Of a DNA stretch of 33,076 nt, positions 17,620-27,928 are shown one piece after another. The number at the start of each line of letters is the position of its first letter. Positions within the stretch are counted from its first letter, which is position 1. A model generated the notes under the pieces. That model made no database searches. It was not told the DNA's origin and saw nothing but the letters and a program-made list of their open reading frames with translations. The translations under genes and the position numbers were made by a program. The stretch comes from Sulfurovum sp. (GTDB lineage Bacteria > Campylobacterota > Campylobacteria > Campylobacterales > Sulfurovaceae). The stretch lies in assembly GCA_026996325.1 (NCBI GenBank), contig JALWLU010000199.1, forward strand, positions 1-33,076, given 5' to 3'.

Positions 17620-18486
17620 ATGTTCAATATACTCAAAAAAGTTTTTGGCAAGACCACCGAAGCGATCAAAGAGGTCGCGCCCGAAAAGAAAAAAGAGATC
17701 ACCAAAGAGGAGTTCGAAGAGATCCTGCTTGAAGCCGACGTCAACTACGAGCTTGCAGAACGTCTGCTCGAGAGCCTGCCGGAGAAGATCAATCGTGTTC
17801 AGGCCTTCAACTCGCTTATCTCCGTATTCCAGTACAAGGCTGACTGGAAAGAGAGTGGCGCCAAACCTTATGTGGAGATGATCATCGGTGTCAACGGTGC
17901 GGGCAAGACCACCACCATCGCAAAACTCGCCTACCGCTACAAACAGGAGGGCAAAGGGGTCATCCTTGGAGCAGGTGACACATTCCGTGCCGCAGCCATC
18001 GAACAGCTGACACGCTGGGCAGACAAGCTTGACATCCCCATTGTCGCCACACGCCAGGGGCACGACCCCTCCGCAGTCGTCTACGACACCATTGAAGCGG
18101 CAAAAGCCAGAGGCTTGGAGCATGTCATCATCGACACCGCCGGTCGCCTTCACACACAGACCAATCTCAGCGAGGAGCTCAAGAAGATGATCCGTGTTGC
18201 AGGCAAGGCATTGGAGGGTGCGCCGCACCGAAAGATGCTCATTCTTGACGGTACACAGGGAAGTTCCTCGATCAACCAGGCAAAGGCATTCAACGAGATG
18301 ATCGGCATCGACGGTATCATCATCACCAAGCTTGACGGTACAGCCAAAGGCGGATCGGTTCTCAGCATCGCCGACGAACTTCAAATGCCCATCTACTACA
18401 TCGGAACAGGGGAACAGCCTGCCGACCTCATCCGCTTCAAGGCCAACGACTACGTCAATACCATTCTTGACGAAATCTTCGCCTAA
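17620..18486 (+). CDS. ftsY: Signal recognition particle receptor FtsY
   Basis: 288 aa; GVNGAGKTTTIAKLA; DTFRAAAIEQL; DTAGRLHT; TKLDGTAKGG. Confidence 0.95.
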   Translation: MFNILKKVFGKTTEAIKEVAPEKKKEITKEEFEEILLEADVNYELAERLLESLPEKINRVQAFNSLISVFQYKADWKESGAKPYVEMIIGVNGAGKTTTIAKLAYRYKQEGKGVILGAGDTFRAAAIEQLTRWADKLDIPIVATRQGHDPSAVVYDTIEAAKARGLEHVIIDTAGRLHTQTNLSEELKKMIRVAGKALEGAPHRKMLILDGTQGSSSINQAKAFNEMIGIDGIIITKLDGTAKGGSVLSIADELQMPIYYIGTGEQPADLIRFKANDYVNTILDEIFA

Positions 18487-19163
18487 AGCCCGAAGCGCTC
18501 TTTGTAGATTTCGGCAAGGTCCCGCTTTTGACGGTAATCTATCGGCTCACCGATCTCTACCGCAATCTCCCTTCGCACCGAACTGTCCCCAATGGCGGCC
18601 TTGAGTACCTCTGCAGCATTGCCCCTGATGTACACAGGCAGCATCGGCAGGCGGTTTTTCAGCGCGATAATGCGTGACCCCTCCTTGAACTCAGCAATCG
18701 GCGCACCACTTTTGTTTCGCGTTCCTTCCGGGAAGATGAAAATGGAGCTGCCTTGCTTTACCCCCTTTTTTACATCGGCAAAAAATCCAGCCATCTGGCT
18801 CTTTTCGCGGTCAAGCAGGATGCACCCCGCATTGCGTACGAACATACCGAAGAAAATCGAGTTGTAGAGCTCCTTCTTGGCTACCCACAGTCCAAAGGTA
18901 TCCGTATCTTTCAAGACAACTTCTATAATGGGAGGGTCTATAATAGTACGGTGGTTGCTTACCAGCAGATACTGCCCTGACTTTGGAAGCCGTTCAGCAT
19001 TTACCGTGCGGATACCGATATTGAGCGCCTTGAGCTGATCGAGCGAATAGGCAAGGCGCAGTGCCTTTTTTTCTGTTGGATCGTCAGTACGCTTCAGTTT
19101 CAGTCCATAGGAGTTGGTAAGATAGAGTGCGGTAAAAAAGTGCCTGACTGTGTTGAGCGTCAC
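18483..19163 (-). CDS. plsC: 1-acyl-sn-glycerol-3-phosphate acyltransferase family
   Basis: NHRTIID (HX4D) and FPEGTR motifs; GTG start at 19163 with GGAGA upstream preferred to ORF-track start 19256. Confidence 0.85.
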   Translation of the reverse strand: MTLNTVRHFFTALYLTNSYGLKLKRTDDPTEKKALRLAYSLDQLKALNIGIRTVNAERLPKSGQYLLVSNHRTIIDPPIIEVVLKDTDTFGLWVAKKELYNSIFFGMFVRNAGCILLDREKSQMAGFFADVKKGVKQGSSIFIFPEGTRNKSGAPIAEFKEGSRIIALKNRLPMLPVYIRGNAAEVLKAAIGDSSVRREIAVEIGEPIDYRQKRDLAEIYKERFGL

Positions 19164-19296
19164 GATCTCTCCATAAAATAAAATTAGACAAATTATACCC
19201 CAATGGGAGTTAAAGGTAAAAAAATGACAATATGACATATTTAGCCCTTTCAGCATCAGAAGCTATTATACTTGCAAAAAACGTTAGAGGCATACT

Positions 19297-20649
19297 ATGG
19301 CAAAGAAGAAAACCCTGTTTGAGTGTCAGGCTTGCGGCTTCCAGTCACCGCGCTGGATGGGAAAGTGCACCTCCTGCGGCGAGTGGGAAAGTATGGTGGA
19401 GCTTACGGCAGAGCAGATAAAGTTCCTCAAAGAGACCGCTGCTGTCTCCTCTTCCGCTTCTCTCAAAGCGAAGGCCACCCCAATTACGGAAGTGAACGAA
19501 GACAACATCACGCGCTTTGGCTCAGGCAGCAGAGAGCTCGACCTTGTCCTTGGCGGAGGCATCGTTCCAGGCTCCCTGACACTTATCGGAGGGAGTCCGG
19601 GTATCGGCAAATCGACACTGCTGCTCAAAATTGCCGGTAACCTCGCGCAGCAGGGGCGCAACATCCTCTATGTCTCCGGTGAAGAGTCCGCCGGGCAGAT
19701 CAAACTGCGCGCCAACCGGCTTGGAGCCAATGCTGACACCCTCTATCTGCTTTCAGAGATCAACCTTACCAGCGTCATTTCGGAGATTAACAGCAGAAAC
19801 TACGACCTCATCGTCATCGACTCCATCCAGACACTCTACTCCGACGAGAACCCCTCCGCACCCGGTTCGGTGACACAGGTGCGCACCATCACCTTTGAGC
19901 TGATGCGTATTGCCAAAAGTATGCAAATCCCCATCTTCATCATCGGCCACATCACCAAAGACGGATCAATCGCCGGTCCGCGCGTACTGGAGCATATGGT
20001 CGATACTGTCCTCTACTTCGAAGGCGACAGCAACTCCGAACTGCGTCTGCTGCGCGGCTTCAAGAACCGCTTTGGCTCCACCAACGAAGTGGGTATCTTC
20101 GAAATGAACCGCGAGGGGCTCAGCGATGCCAAGAGTATGGCAGGGCGCTTCTTCAACAAGGAGAAGCTGCAGTCGGGATCAGCCCTGACAGTCATCATGG
20201 AAGGAAGCCGCCCTATCGTCATTGAGGTGCAGGCGCTTGTAAGCGAATCTTACAGTCACCCAAAGCGCAGCTCCACCGGTTTTGACAACAACCGCCTCAA
20301 TATGCTGCTTGCCCTGCTGGAGAAAAAACTTGACCTCCCTCTTGGTACTTACGATGTCTTCATCAATATCTCTGGCGGCATCAAAATCAACGAACCCTCC
20401 GCTGATCTTGCTGTGATTGCTGCCATACTCAGCAGTTACCGTGATCGGGAACTGAGTGCCCACACACTATTCATCGGTGAGGTATCGCTTACAGGAGAAA
20501 TCCGTGAAGTTCCAGGCCTAACCCAGCGACTCAAAGAGATGGAGACACAGGGGTTTAGCAAGGCGATTATTCCCAATACACCTTTGGAGAAGACCAGTGT
20601 CAAATGCTACATTGCCAACGAGGTTTCGAAAGTCGTTGAGTGGATGTAA
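19297..20649 (+). CDS. radA: DNA repair protein RadA
   Basis: 450 aa; CQACGFQSPRWMGKCTSCGEW zinc finger; GGSPGIGKST; GFKNRFGSTNEVG. Confidence 0.95.
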   Translation: MAKKKTLFECQACGFQSPRWMGKCTSCGEWESMVELTAEQIKFLKETAAVSSSASLKAKATPITEVNEDNITRFGSGSRELDLVLGGGIVPGSLTLIGGSPGIGKSTLLLKIAGNLAQQGRNILYVSGEESAGQIKLRANRLGANADTLYLLSEINLTSVISEINSRNYDLIVIDSIQTLYSDENPSAPGSVTQVRTITFELMRIAKSMQIPIFIIGHITKDGSIAGPRVLEHMVDTVLYFEGDSNSELRLLRGFKNRFGSTNEVGIFEMNREGLSDAKSMAGRFFNKEKLQSGSALTVIMEGSRPIVIEVQALVSESYSHPKRSSTGFDNNRLNMLLALLEKKLDLPLGTYDVFINISGGIKINEPSADLAVIAAILSSYRDRELSAHTLFIGEVSLTGEIREVPGLTQRLKEMETQGFSKAIIPNTPLEKTSVKCYIANEVSKVVEWM

Positions 20650-20789
20650 AATCATATTTTATAGCTGAAAACTTATAATTCATATAAAAATTCTTTTTTT
20701 CTTATGATTGTGATAATTTACAGATATTTTAATGCTATAATTTAAAGCAATCATACAAATATTATATTAACAAAAAAAAGAATCATAAG

Positions 20790-21509
20790 GTGTTCATATT
20801 GCATAAACCTACATTACTATATGCAGAAGATGATCAAGAGTGCCGAGAAAACTGTGCAGATATTTTGCACAATGATTTTGATACAGTGTATCAGGCTGCA
20901 GATGGCAAAGAAGCATTACGCCTTTATCATGAATATTCTCCTGATATCATCCTTCTTGATATTAGCATGCCACTGCTTGACGGGCTTGAAGTAGCAAAAG
21001 CAATACGAAAAGAGAATCAAACCGTTCCTATTGTCATACTCACAGGCTATTCAGACAGAGAAAGGTTATTAAAAGCTGTCAACCTTAAACTTTCTGCTTA
21101 TCTCCTTAAACCACTTGACAGCATGCAGCTGCGTCACACACTTCAAACCTTAAAAATTACCATTCAAGAAGCACAGAACAAGTACATACGACTACAGGGT
21201 GGGCTCTATTATGAACCTACTAAAATGCGTCTTTTCAAAACGCATAACGAGGAAATCAAACTCACAAAAAAAGAGCAGTTACTTATCGATGTTCTTAGTA
21301 GAGAAATTGGGAAATTTGTTTCACATGACGAAATAATATACCGGGTCTGGAATGATGAAATGCCTGATTATAGACACAACAAAAAATTGACTCAGCTTGT
21401 CTACAGACTCAATAAAAAAATTGCCACATGTGTCTCCAAAGAAGTGCAGCTTATTGAAAATGGATACAGTTTCGGGTACAGAATTACACTCCCAGAATCA
21501 CAATTGTAA
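20790..21509 (+). CDS. Two-component response regulator (receiver plus winged-helix output), no adjacent kinase
   Basis: LLYAEDD, DIILLDISMPLLDG, VILTGYSD, LLKPLD; C-terminal wHTH-like; a TTG at 20799 after ATAAGG is an alternative start; locally AT-rich. Confidence 0.85.
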   Translation: MFILHKPTLLYAEDDQECRENCADILHNDFDTVYQAADGKEALRLYHEYSPDIILLDISMPLLDGLEVAKAIRKENQTVPIVILTGYSDRERLLKAVNLKLSAYLLKPLDSMQLRHTLQTLKITIQEAQNKYIRLQGGLYYEPTKMRLFKTHNEEIKLTKKEQLLIDVLSREIGKFVSHDEIIYRVWNDEMPDYRHNKKLTQLVYRLNKKIATCVSKEVQLIENGYSFGYRITLPESQL

Positions 21510-21574
21510 GTAAATCGGCCAGTTTAGATAACAAAATACGAAATCTTAATATTTTTTTTGCTAAACTCTTGCCT

Positions 21575-21925
21575 ATGCATATTGGAACAGACATCATAGC
21601 CATTGAACGTATCGACAGACTGGTCAAACGCTACGGCATCAAATTCAAGCAGCGTTTTCTCTCCAAAAAGGAGATCGCTGTTGCCCGCAAGGTAGAGTCC
21701 ATCGCTGGATTCTGGGCAGCCAAGGAAGCCATCTCCAAGGCACTTGGGTGTGGTATCGGCGCACAGTTGAGCTTTCATGACATCATTATTGCAAAAGACC
21801 ATCGCGGCCGCCCCTACTTCAAGCTGACCAAAGAGGCGCAAAAAGTACACCAGATCAAAAACTGCTCTCTCTCCATCAGTCATGACGGCGGTTTTGCCAT
21901 TGCTGTGGTTGTCATAGAGCAGTAA
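21575..21925 (+). CDS. acpS: Holo-[acyl-carrier-protein] synthase
   Basis: MHIGTDIIAIERI; FWAAKEAISKALG; SLSISHDGGFAIAVV; start at 21575 (MHIGT) preferred over 21569. Confidence 0.9.
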   Translation: MHIGTDIIAIERIDRLVKRYGIKFKQRFLSKKEIAVARKVESIAGFWAAKEAISKALGCGIGAQLSFHDIIIAKDHRGRPYFKLTKEAQKVHQIKNCSLSISHDGGFAIAVVVIEQ

Positions 21926-21970
21926 TTTATGTACAATACTTTCACGACACTTTCCAAAAAAGGAATTTTC

Positions 21971-22354
21971 ATGAAATATTGGCCACTGATACCCCTTACC
22001 TCTCTTCTGTTTATTGGATGTGTGGAACAACAGCCCGTCTACAGACCGGTACCAGTCAAAAAAGAGGCTCCGAAACCAAAACCGGTCATTACCCCAGTAA
22101 AACCCAAAAAGATACACGAACTCAAAGAGGTGGAGGATGACAACTTCGATCCGGCCTATATGTATCCCGAGACACCGTCCAAAAAAGTGAAAAAGACACC
22201 AGAGCCGGAACCCATTGCAGCGGCAGCGTCACAAATGAGCAAAGAGGAATGTGTGGCGATGATAGGTCAGGAGAAGTTCGACAAGTACACGCAGATGCTC
22301 GGCAGTGAAGCGGCTGCCATCAAACGCTGCGTACTGCTCAAATCGATGCGATAG
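21971..22354 (+). CDS. Small lipoprotein, Pro/Lys-rich, unknown function
   Basis: MKYWPLIPLTSLLFIGC lipobox; M at 21971 preceded by AAGGAATTTTC. Confidence 0.75.
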   Translation: MKYWPLIPLTSLLFIGCVEQQPVYRPVPVKKEAPKPKPVITPVKPKKIHELKEVEDDNFDPAYMYPETPSKKVKKTPEPEPIAAAASQMSKEECVAMIGQEKFDKYTQMLGSEAAAIKRCVLLKSMR

Positions 22355-22364
22355 AGCGCGCCGG

Positions 22365-23357
22365 TCACCCTTCTTTGGAGAGGTGGATCATCTTGAAACG
22401 GTCTCCCATCATCGTCGGCGCAATGAGGGTCTTGATCTTGTCCGCCTCTCTTAGGTAGTTCGCCTGTGTTGTCTGCTTTGCGAACTGTTCAAGAATATCG
22501 ATAAGTCCAAAACGTATCAGGGCTCTTGCCTGCGTCTCATACGCCTCTTCTCTGAAACCTGCCGCTTTGAACGCTTCGAGCACATGGGCGAAGTTCACAT
22601 CGTAGGTGATATCGTCATTCCCAAACGACTCCTCCAACTTTAAATCCTCATCAAAGAGAGGAAAGGTTTCATGCTTGCGGTAAACCCTGATGGAGAAGTC
22701 GTTTCGGACATACTTCTCCCCATAATCGAACGTGACAAAGTCACATTTTTCGATACCCTGCGCCATCGCCTTGGCAAACGCTTCATACCCTGTAGCGATC
22801 TCCCCTGTCTGCAGATAGTGACTTTTTGCCCATGCCTTTGTTGCTTCGGGTGCATCGACCCAGCTTATGGTATGGTTCTCCACCATGGCAAGCTTTTCAT
22901 CCTTGTAGAGCTCACAGGGAAAGGCATCGAAAATCTCGTTTGCCACCACAAAGGCATACTCGGCATACACTTCGGAGAGATCTTCAAAGTGCGTCACCTG
23001 CACATCGTCACCAAAACGTGATTTGATGTACGCCAACTGTGCCTTGCGCACCTCAGGCTGGCGCTCGACAATACCAAAGCGCATCGTCTTTACAAGTGTG
23101 GGATCACAAGTGTAGAGCCACTGGATCATATCGCACAGCAGGTAGCCCTGATGTGCCCCCACTTCGATGAGCCAGCCATCTCTCTGTGCTCTTCCCTGCT
23201 CAATAAGCTTAAAAAGTTCATTGGCGATGCTGGCACCGAAAAAGGAGCTGGTACTCACTGCCGTGTAGAAGTCACCATGCTTTCCTATGGCTTTGAAGCG
23301 GCGGTAGTATCCGTTCTCTCCGTAGAGCCATTCGTTCATATATTCATTAAAGTACAT
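22365..23357 (-). CDS. MidA/NDUFAF7-like SAM-dependent methyltransferase (COG1565 type)
   Basis: 330 aa; GDFYTAVSTSSFFGASIANEL; LIEVGAHQGYL; VVANEIFDAFPCELY; FVTFDYGEKY. Confidence 0.85.
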   Translation of the reverse strand: MYFNEYMNEWLYGENGYYRRFKAIGKHGDFYTAVSTSSFFGASIANELFKLIEQGRAQRDGWLIEVGAHQGYLLCDMIQWLYTCDPTLVKTMRFGIVERQPEVRKAQLAYIKSRFGDDVQVTHFEDLSEVYAEYAFVVANEIFDAFPCELYKDEKLAMVENHTISWVDAPEATKAWAKSHYLQTGEIATGYEAFAKAMAQGIEKCDFVTFDYGEKYVRNDFSIRVYRKHETFPLFDEDLKLEESFGNDDITYDVNFAHVLEAFKAAGFREEAYETQARALIRFGLIDILEQFAKQTTQANYLREADKIKTLIAPTMMGDRFKMIHLSKEG

Positions 23358-24537
23358 TTTCCACCCGTATGTAGAGTTTCAGCAGCTGTATCTGCTTGTC
23401 TATCTGATAGATCTTCTGGTCGATCTTTCTGATCTCCCTGGAGTTTCGCATTACCGCGACATCGAGCGATGTCTTCTCACCGGCCTCTGCCAGGTTCTTT
23501 GTCAGCTTGTAGAGACTTGAATATACCTTTTCATCCTTGCGTGCCAGTGCAATTTTTTTGTCGAGAATATGCAGAGAGTTTCTGATCCACTCATACTCCT
23601 CATCGACCGTCTTTTTGCGGTCAAGCACCTGTGTGGCTGCACGCAGCCTTGCCACTTTGCTCGATTCGATATCGGGATAGGCATTGATGTCGATGGGCAT
23701 AGAGACAGAGAAACCGTAATTGTAGTAACGCTCTTTCAAGCCTCCCCCCCAAAGTGGATTAAGGTCACCATCAATATACTGCCCCTGCAACGATACAGCA
23801 GGTAAGTACTTGGCGATAGTCATATGTTTTTGATACTCACTCTCCTCAGCCAGCAGCGTGTCGCGCTTGAGTTCGAGGTTTTCCCTGCGGTAGTTTTCTT
23901 TGCTGATGAGTTTCAGCTTCGGCAGTTTCAGCTTCTCGGGTTTTTTGTCACTGAGCAGTGAAAAACGCTGTTTGAGCTCAAGCAGATTAAGCTGAAGCTC
24001 AAGCAGGTTCGCCTCATCCTGACTCTTCTTCAAAATCGCCTGGTCAAGGAAACTGCTGTCAAGCAGGCCCGCATTGTAGCTGTCTCGCTTCTGACGGATA
24101 TCTATCTTGTCATTTTCTATCTGCAGTTTCAGCTTCTGCTGCTGCAGTTTGTTCTTTTTAAGCTGAAAAAGTATGGAGACCGCATCACCGATCATCTGAC
24201 GGCGTTTGAGCACGATGTCCGTACGGTTTGCCAAACGGTAGGTATCAGCATACTTGATCGCATAGTAGATGCCTCCGGAGCGGAAAATAGGCTGGTCTAT
24301 CGATACCGAATAGTTTCCCGTCTTGATGGTCTGTCCGGGAAACTGTGTCGAATGGTTCTGGTTGTATCGCAAAATAACCGGATTGATCCAGCTATTGGAG
24401 AGCTTGTCGCTTTCAAGTTCGTTGATCTGCTGATCGTACTCGAACAGCAGTGTCTTGTTCTTGGAGAGAATCTCTTTAAGCTCATCCGCCCCCAGAGGCG
24501 CCAGCGCAAGACTACACAGAAGTAAGAGCCGCTTCAA
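23347..24537 (-). CDS. TolC-family outer-membrane protein
   Basis: Coiled-coil rich; signal peptide MKRLLLLCSLALAPLGADE from a TTG at 24537; LQGQYIDGDLNPLWGGGLKERYYNYGFSVSMPID. Confidence 0.8.
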   Translation of the reverse strand: MKRLLLLCSLALAPLGADELKEILSKNKTLLFEYDQQINELESDKLSNSWINPVILRYNQNHSTQFPGQTIKTGNYSVSIDQPIFRSGGIYYAIKYADTYRLANRTDIVLKRRQMIGDAVSILFQLKKNKLQQQKLKLQIENDKIDIRQKRDSYNAGLLDSSFLDQAILKKSQDEANLLELQLNLLELKQRFSLLSDKKPEKLKLPKLKLISKENYRRENLELKRDTLLAEESEYQKHMTIAKYLPAVSLQGQYIDGDLNPLWGGGLKERYYNYGFSVSMPIDINAYPDIESSKVARLRAATQVLDRKKTVDEEYEWIRNSLHILDKKIALARKDEKVYSSLYKLTKNLAEAGEKTSLDVAVMRNSREIRKIDQKIYQIDKQIQLLKLYIRVENVL

Positions 24538-25696
24538 AACGCTTGAACCCCTCGTCGATTTCCGCTTTGGTGATGGTGAGGCTTGGCAGGAAGCGGACGG
24601 TATTGCGTCCTGCTTTGAGTACCACAAGCCCCTCTTTCATACTCTGCTTGATGATGTCACCCTGAACCTTGGCATCTTTGGCACGCAAGCCGCGCATCAG
24701 CCCAAGCCCAACCTCTTTTTCAAAGAGCGCCGTGTGCCGCGCAGCGACATCCTGCAGCTTCTGCTCGAAATAGAGCAGTGTCTCATGCAGCGCACCGCTG
24801 TCGTAGAGCTCGGAGAGGATATCAAGTACCGCAAGCCCCGCGGCCGTACTAAGGTAGTTCCCGCCAAATGTACTGCCGTGATCTCCAGGTTTAAACACAT
24901 CCTTGTGCTTTGTCATCACCGCACCGATGGGTACCCCGCCGCCAAGCCCTTTTGCCAGTGTCACGATATCCGGTTCTATCTCGTAGAGGTTGCTTGCCAG
25001 GAACTCTCCAGTACGGTAGACGCCCGTCTGGACCTCATCGATGATGAGCAGTACATCTTTTGCTTTAAGGTGTGCAGCGAGCTTTTGTACCTGCTCTTTT
25101 TCAAACGGCTGCACACCGCCCTCACCCTGAACCAGCTCCAGCAGTACCGCTACCGTCTCATCATCGATGGCATCGTAGATATCCTCGATGCTCGGCATAT
25201 AGCCAAAACCGTCCGGATAGGGAGAGAAGTGCGGCGTATGGAAACTCTCCTGGCCTGTCGCCTTGACGGTGGTGATGGTACGCCCATGAAAGGAGTGCTC
25301 CAGCGTAATAACTTTGTAGCGCTTCTTCTCAAAGTTCGTCTCTCCATACTTTCGGGCGATCTTGATAGCCCCTTCGTTCGCCTCCGCACCGGAGTTTGCG
25401 AAGAATACACCCATATCGTACCCGCTGAGCTCCACCATACGCTTGGCAAGCTTCGCCTGCGGCTCTATCACCTGCAGATTGGAGATGTGAATGATCTTCT
25501 TCGCCTGCTCGCAGATAGCATCCGTCAGGCGCGGGTTGGCGTGTCCTACGGAGTTTACCGCGATTCCGGATGCGAAGTCGATGTAGTCACGTCCGTTTTC
25601 ATCGTAGAGTGTCGAGCCCACCCCTTTGACGAAGTTGGTGTAGTCGCGTGCATAGGTTCCCAGTACATACTGCTTGTCGATTGCTTCAAGTGTCAT
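24512..25696 (-). CDS. argD: Acetylornithine aminotransferase
   Basis: 394 aa; FFANSGAEANEGAIKIARKYG; LLIIDEVQTGVYRTG; DIVTLAKGLGGGVPIGA. Confidence 0.92.
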   Translation of the reverse strand: MTLEAIDKQYVLGTYARDYTNFVKGVGSTLYDENGRDYIDFASGIAVNSVGHANPRLTDAICEQAKKIIHISNLQVIEPQAKLAKRMVELSGYDMGVFFANSGAEANEGAIKIARKYGETNFEKKRYKVITLEHSFHGRTITTVKATGQESFHTPHFSPYPDGFGYMPSIEDIYDAIDDETVAVLLELVQGEGGVQPFEKEQVQKLAAHLKAKDVLLIIDEVQTGVYRTGEFLASNLYEIEPDIVTLAKGLGGGVPIGAVMTKHKDVFKPGDHGSTFGGNYLSTAAGLAVLDILSELYDSGALHETLLYFEQKLQDVAARHTALFEKEVGLGLMRGLRAKDAKVQGDIIKQSMKEGLVVLKAGRNTVRFLPSLTITKAEIDEGFKRFEAALTSV

Positions 25697-25798
25697 CGTT
25701 GTGTTCCATTGTTATATAAAAGTGTGTTGCTATTATAGCAGAGTATCGTTAGGCTTCAGGGTTGAAACGCTCTTCTGGCACTTTCAGAATAGTTGCCG

Positions 25799-25804
25799 TA
25801 TAAT
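25799..25804 (+). promoter_or_regulatory. -10-like hexamer TATAAT upstream of the small membrane protein
   Basis: gccgTATAATcgc; opposite-strand TATAAT at 25737-25732 for argD. Confidence 0.4.
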
Positions 25805-25829
25805 CGCAGCAAAAGAAAAAAGGTTGGGT

Positions 25830-26132
25830 ATGCGTTACAGAAGCGGCAAGATTCAGTTTCTCTTCTGGCTGGCATTCTTTTCGGTGTTTGTCTATCTCTG
25901 GATGCTGGCAGTGGGGCTACAGACTTTCATTCTGCCCGATGAGCGACCCACAGAGCTGCCCCAAAGCGAAACCCTGCTGATGTTCATACTCTTTGGTTTT
26001 TCGATTCTGATGAACCTCACAGGCACGTTTGTGGCGATGATGATAGGAAACCGCCACTACATCCGCTTCTTCGGCGCGATGACCATCGTGCTGTTCGCTT
26101 CGCTCATCTTCGCCAAAAGCTACTTTGGCTAA
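25830..26132 (+). CDS. Small integral membrane protein, unknown function
   Basis: About 100 aa from MRYRSGKIQFLFWLAFFSVFVYLW; three hydrophobic segments; ORF-track start 25674 is probably too long. Confidence 0.7.
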   Translation: MRYRSGKIQFLFWLAFFSVFVYLWMLAVGLQTFILPDERPTELPQSETLLMFILFGFSILMNLTGTFVAMMIGNRHYIRFFGAMTIVLFASLIFAKSYFG

Positions 26133-27928
26133 AGCGCCTCTATACGGACCTTGACCTCCTGATAGCAGGCGTTGTGCCCCTCCTCGCTCAAGATTGCCGG
26201 TGTAAGATGGTTTATGCCAACCGTGTTGTTGGTTACGACCACACAGTTGGGGCGGATATCTTCGTTCAGGTGCACCCTGAAAGTATGTTCACCGTGCTCT
26301 GAGACCAGGCGTACCTCCTCTCCCTCCCCAAAACCCACTTCGGGGTGTATCTGCACCCTGTCATCTCTGAAAAACTGCGTATTGAGCGACTTTGGCGACT
26401 TGGGTGAAAGCAGCCAGAAAGTTTCATCCTTGGGCTTTTTCGTACTCTTCTTTCTATACTTCGTAAAGCGTTTTGGATTGATAAAATCATCGTCGTAGTC
26501 GTCGATGAACTCGAACTCGTCATCACCCGACTCCCCAAAGCCCTCTTCGTAGGGGGTCTCCTCGTGCGCGGGAGAGCAGAGAAAACCGTTCTTCTCTTCA
26601 CACTGCGAAAGCCACTTTTCGATGTATGCCGCTTCGCTTTCGAGTCCGTCAAAACCAAAAGCCTCGAAGAGATACTTTGTAAAGTCGTACTCGCTGATAC
26701 CGATTTCGCTCTCTACCACCCGGTTCATCTTCTGTACGTAGTGGTGCCCGTAACTTAGCCGCACATCCTCTTTTTCAAAGAAGTTCTTTGCAGGAATGAC
26801 AATGCGTGCCATCTGAGAGGTTTCATTTTCATAGAGCCCGAAGTAGATCAGATTCTCCACACCCTCTAGCTCACGCTTCACCCGGTTGCTGTCGGGCATG
26901 GAAGCGGCGGGGTTTCCGCCCTGAACCAGTACTGTATCGAAGTAGGAGAAGTTGGTCGTCGCCTTGGGTACACTTGTGGTCTTGACCCTAAAGGGGTTCT
27001 CGAACCCAAGCTTCGAGTCACCAAGGTAGTGCACACCGCACCCCTCTTTGCCAAAAAGCCCAAGCACAGCCGCAAGTGCATCTATGGCCTGCAGGGCATA
27101 CGAACCTGTCGAATACTTCTGTACCCCTGCACCGACCAGAAAAACAACTTTTTGGTCGCGCATCAGTTCCAGAATGCTTCCCATCTCCCCAAGGTCGGTA
27201 CCGATATGCTCCAAAATCGCCTTGATACGGTGCTCTCTGGTATAGTCGTAAAAGTCTTCGAATTCCGGTGCGAACTCCTCGAGCCACTCAAGGTCTTCAC
27301 CATCCTCCATGAAGACAAAGCGCGCCAGCAGTATCGCCACATAGTAGTCCATCCGCGGCTCTATCTGCATATGCAGGTCCGCCTTCTTGGCAATCGCTGT
27401 TTTCACCGGATCAATAACCACCAGCTTTTTGCCTTCCAAAAAAGGCATCAGGTGGGCGTTGGTGACCGTAACGTTGCGCCCCCACACCACAACCGTCTCG
27501 GCCTTGGCGATCTGCTCGACAGGCAAGTTGCGGTGCACACCGCGCCCGAGCAGTATGCCCGCCTCTCCGGCGGCATCACAGAGTGAGCCGTGTGTCAGCG
27601 AGCCGCCTACTTTTTCCATAAAGAGGTTGGTTACCTCTTGCATCACACCAAGGTTGCCAGAACCCCGCCAGAGCAGTGAACGCTCCGCCTTGAACGCCTC
27701 GGCAACCGCCGCCATAGCCTCTTCCATACTGACCACTTTGCCGTCAATGCGCGGCTGGGTAATGCGCCCGGCTTCGTGGATAGACTTGTTGATCAGTGCA
27801 CAGAGCGCCCCGTTACCGGCAGGGTGCTCCCTGTCGCCATGCATTTTGGGGAAACTCTCTTTGTCTGTAACAATACGGCAGGCATCGTAGCAGTCCAGCC
27901 CGCAGGCTGTATGTACAACCTCACTCAT
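26129..27928 (-). CDS. Molybdopterin (bis-MGD type) oxidoreductase, cytoplasmic, with a charged insertion
   Basis: 599 aa; CGLDCYDAC...NGALC [4Fe-4S]-type cysteines; VVWGRNVTVTNAHLMPFLEGKKLVVIDPVKT; VQGGNPAASMPD; ARIVIPAKNFFEKEDVR. Confidence 0.88.
   Translation of the reverse strand: MSEVVHTACGLDCYDACRIVTDKESFPKMHGDREHPAGNGALCALINKSIHEAGRITQPRIDGKVVSMEEAMAAVAEAFKAERSLLWRGSGNLGVMQEVTNLFMEKVGGSLTHGSLCDAAGEAGILLGRGVHRNLPVEQIAKAETVVVWGRNVTVTNAHLMPFLEGKKLVVIDPVKTAIAKKADLHMQIEPRMDYYVAILLARFVFMEDGEDLEWLEEFAPEFEDFYDYTREHRIKAILEHIGTDLGEMGSILELMRDQKVVFLVGAGVQKYSTGSYALQAIDALAAVLGLFGKEGCGVHYLGDSKLGFENPFRVKTTSVPKATTNFSYFDTVLVQGGNPAASMPDSNRVKRELEGVENLIYFGLYENETSQMARIVIPAKNFFEKEDVRLSYGHHYVQKMNRVVESEIGISEYDFTKYLFEAFGFDGLESEAAYIEKWLSQCEEKNGFLCSPAHEETPYEEGFGESGDDEFEFIDDYDDDFINPKRFTKYRKKSTKKPKDETFWLLSPKSPKSLNTQFFRDDRVQIHPEVGFGEGEEVRLVSEHGEHTFRVHLNEDIRPNCVVVTNNTVGINHLTPAILSEEGHNACYQEVKVRIEAL

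Noticed and set aside
17515-18384. 289-aa minus-strand ORF
   Set aside because: Antisense to ftsY, which has clear GTPase motifs.
20650-21509. Locally AT-rich response regulator as a horizontally acquired island
   Set aside because: Single gene, no mobility genes or flanking repeats seen; composition alone judged by eye is not enough.
24455-25738. 427-aa plus-strand ORF antisense to argD and the TolC-like gene
   Set aside because: Fully explained by codon bias of the two well-supported minus-strand genes; low-complexity, no motif.
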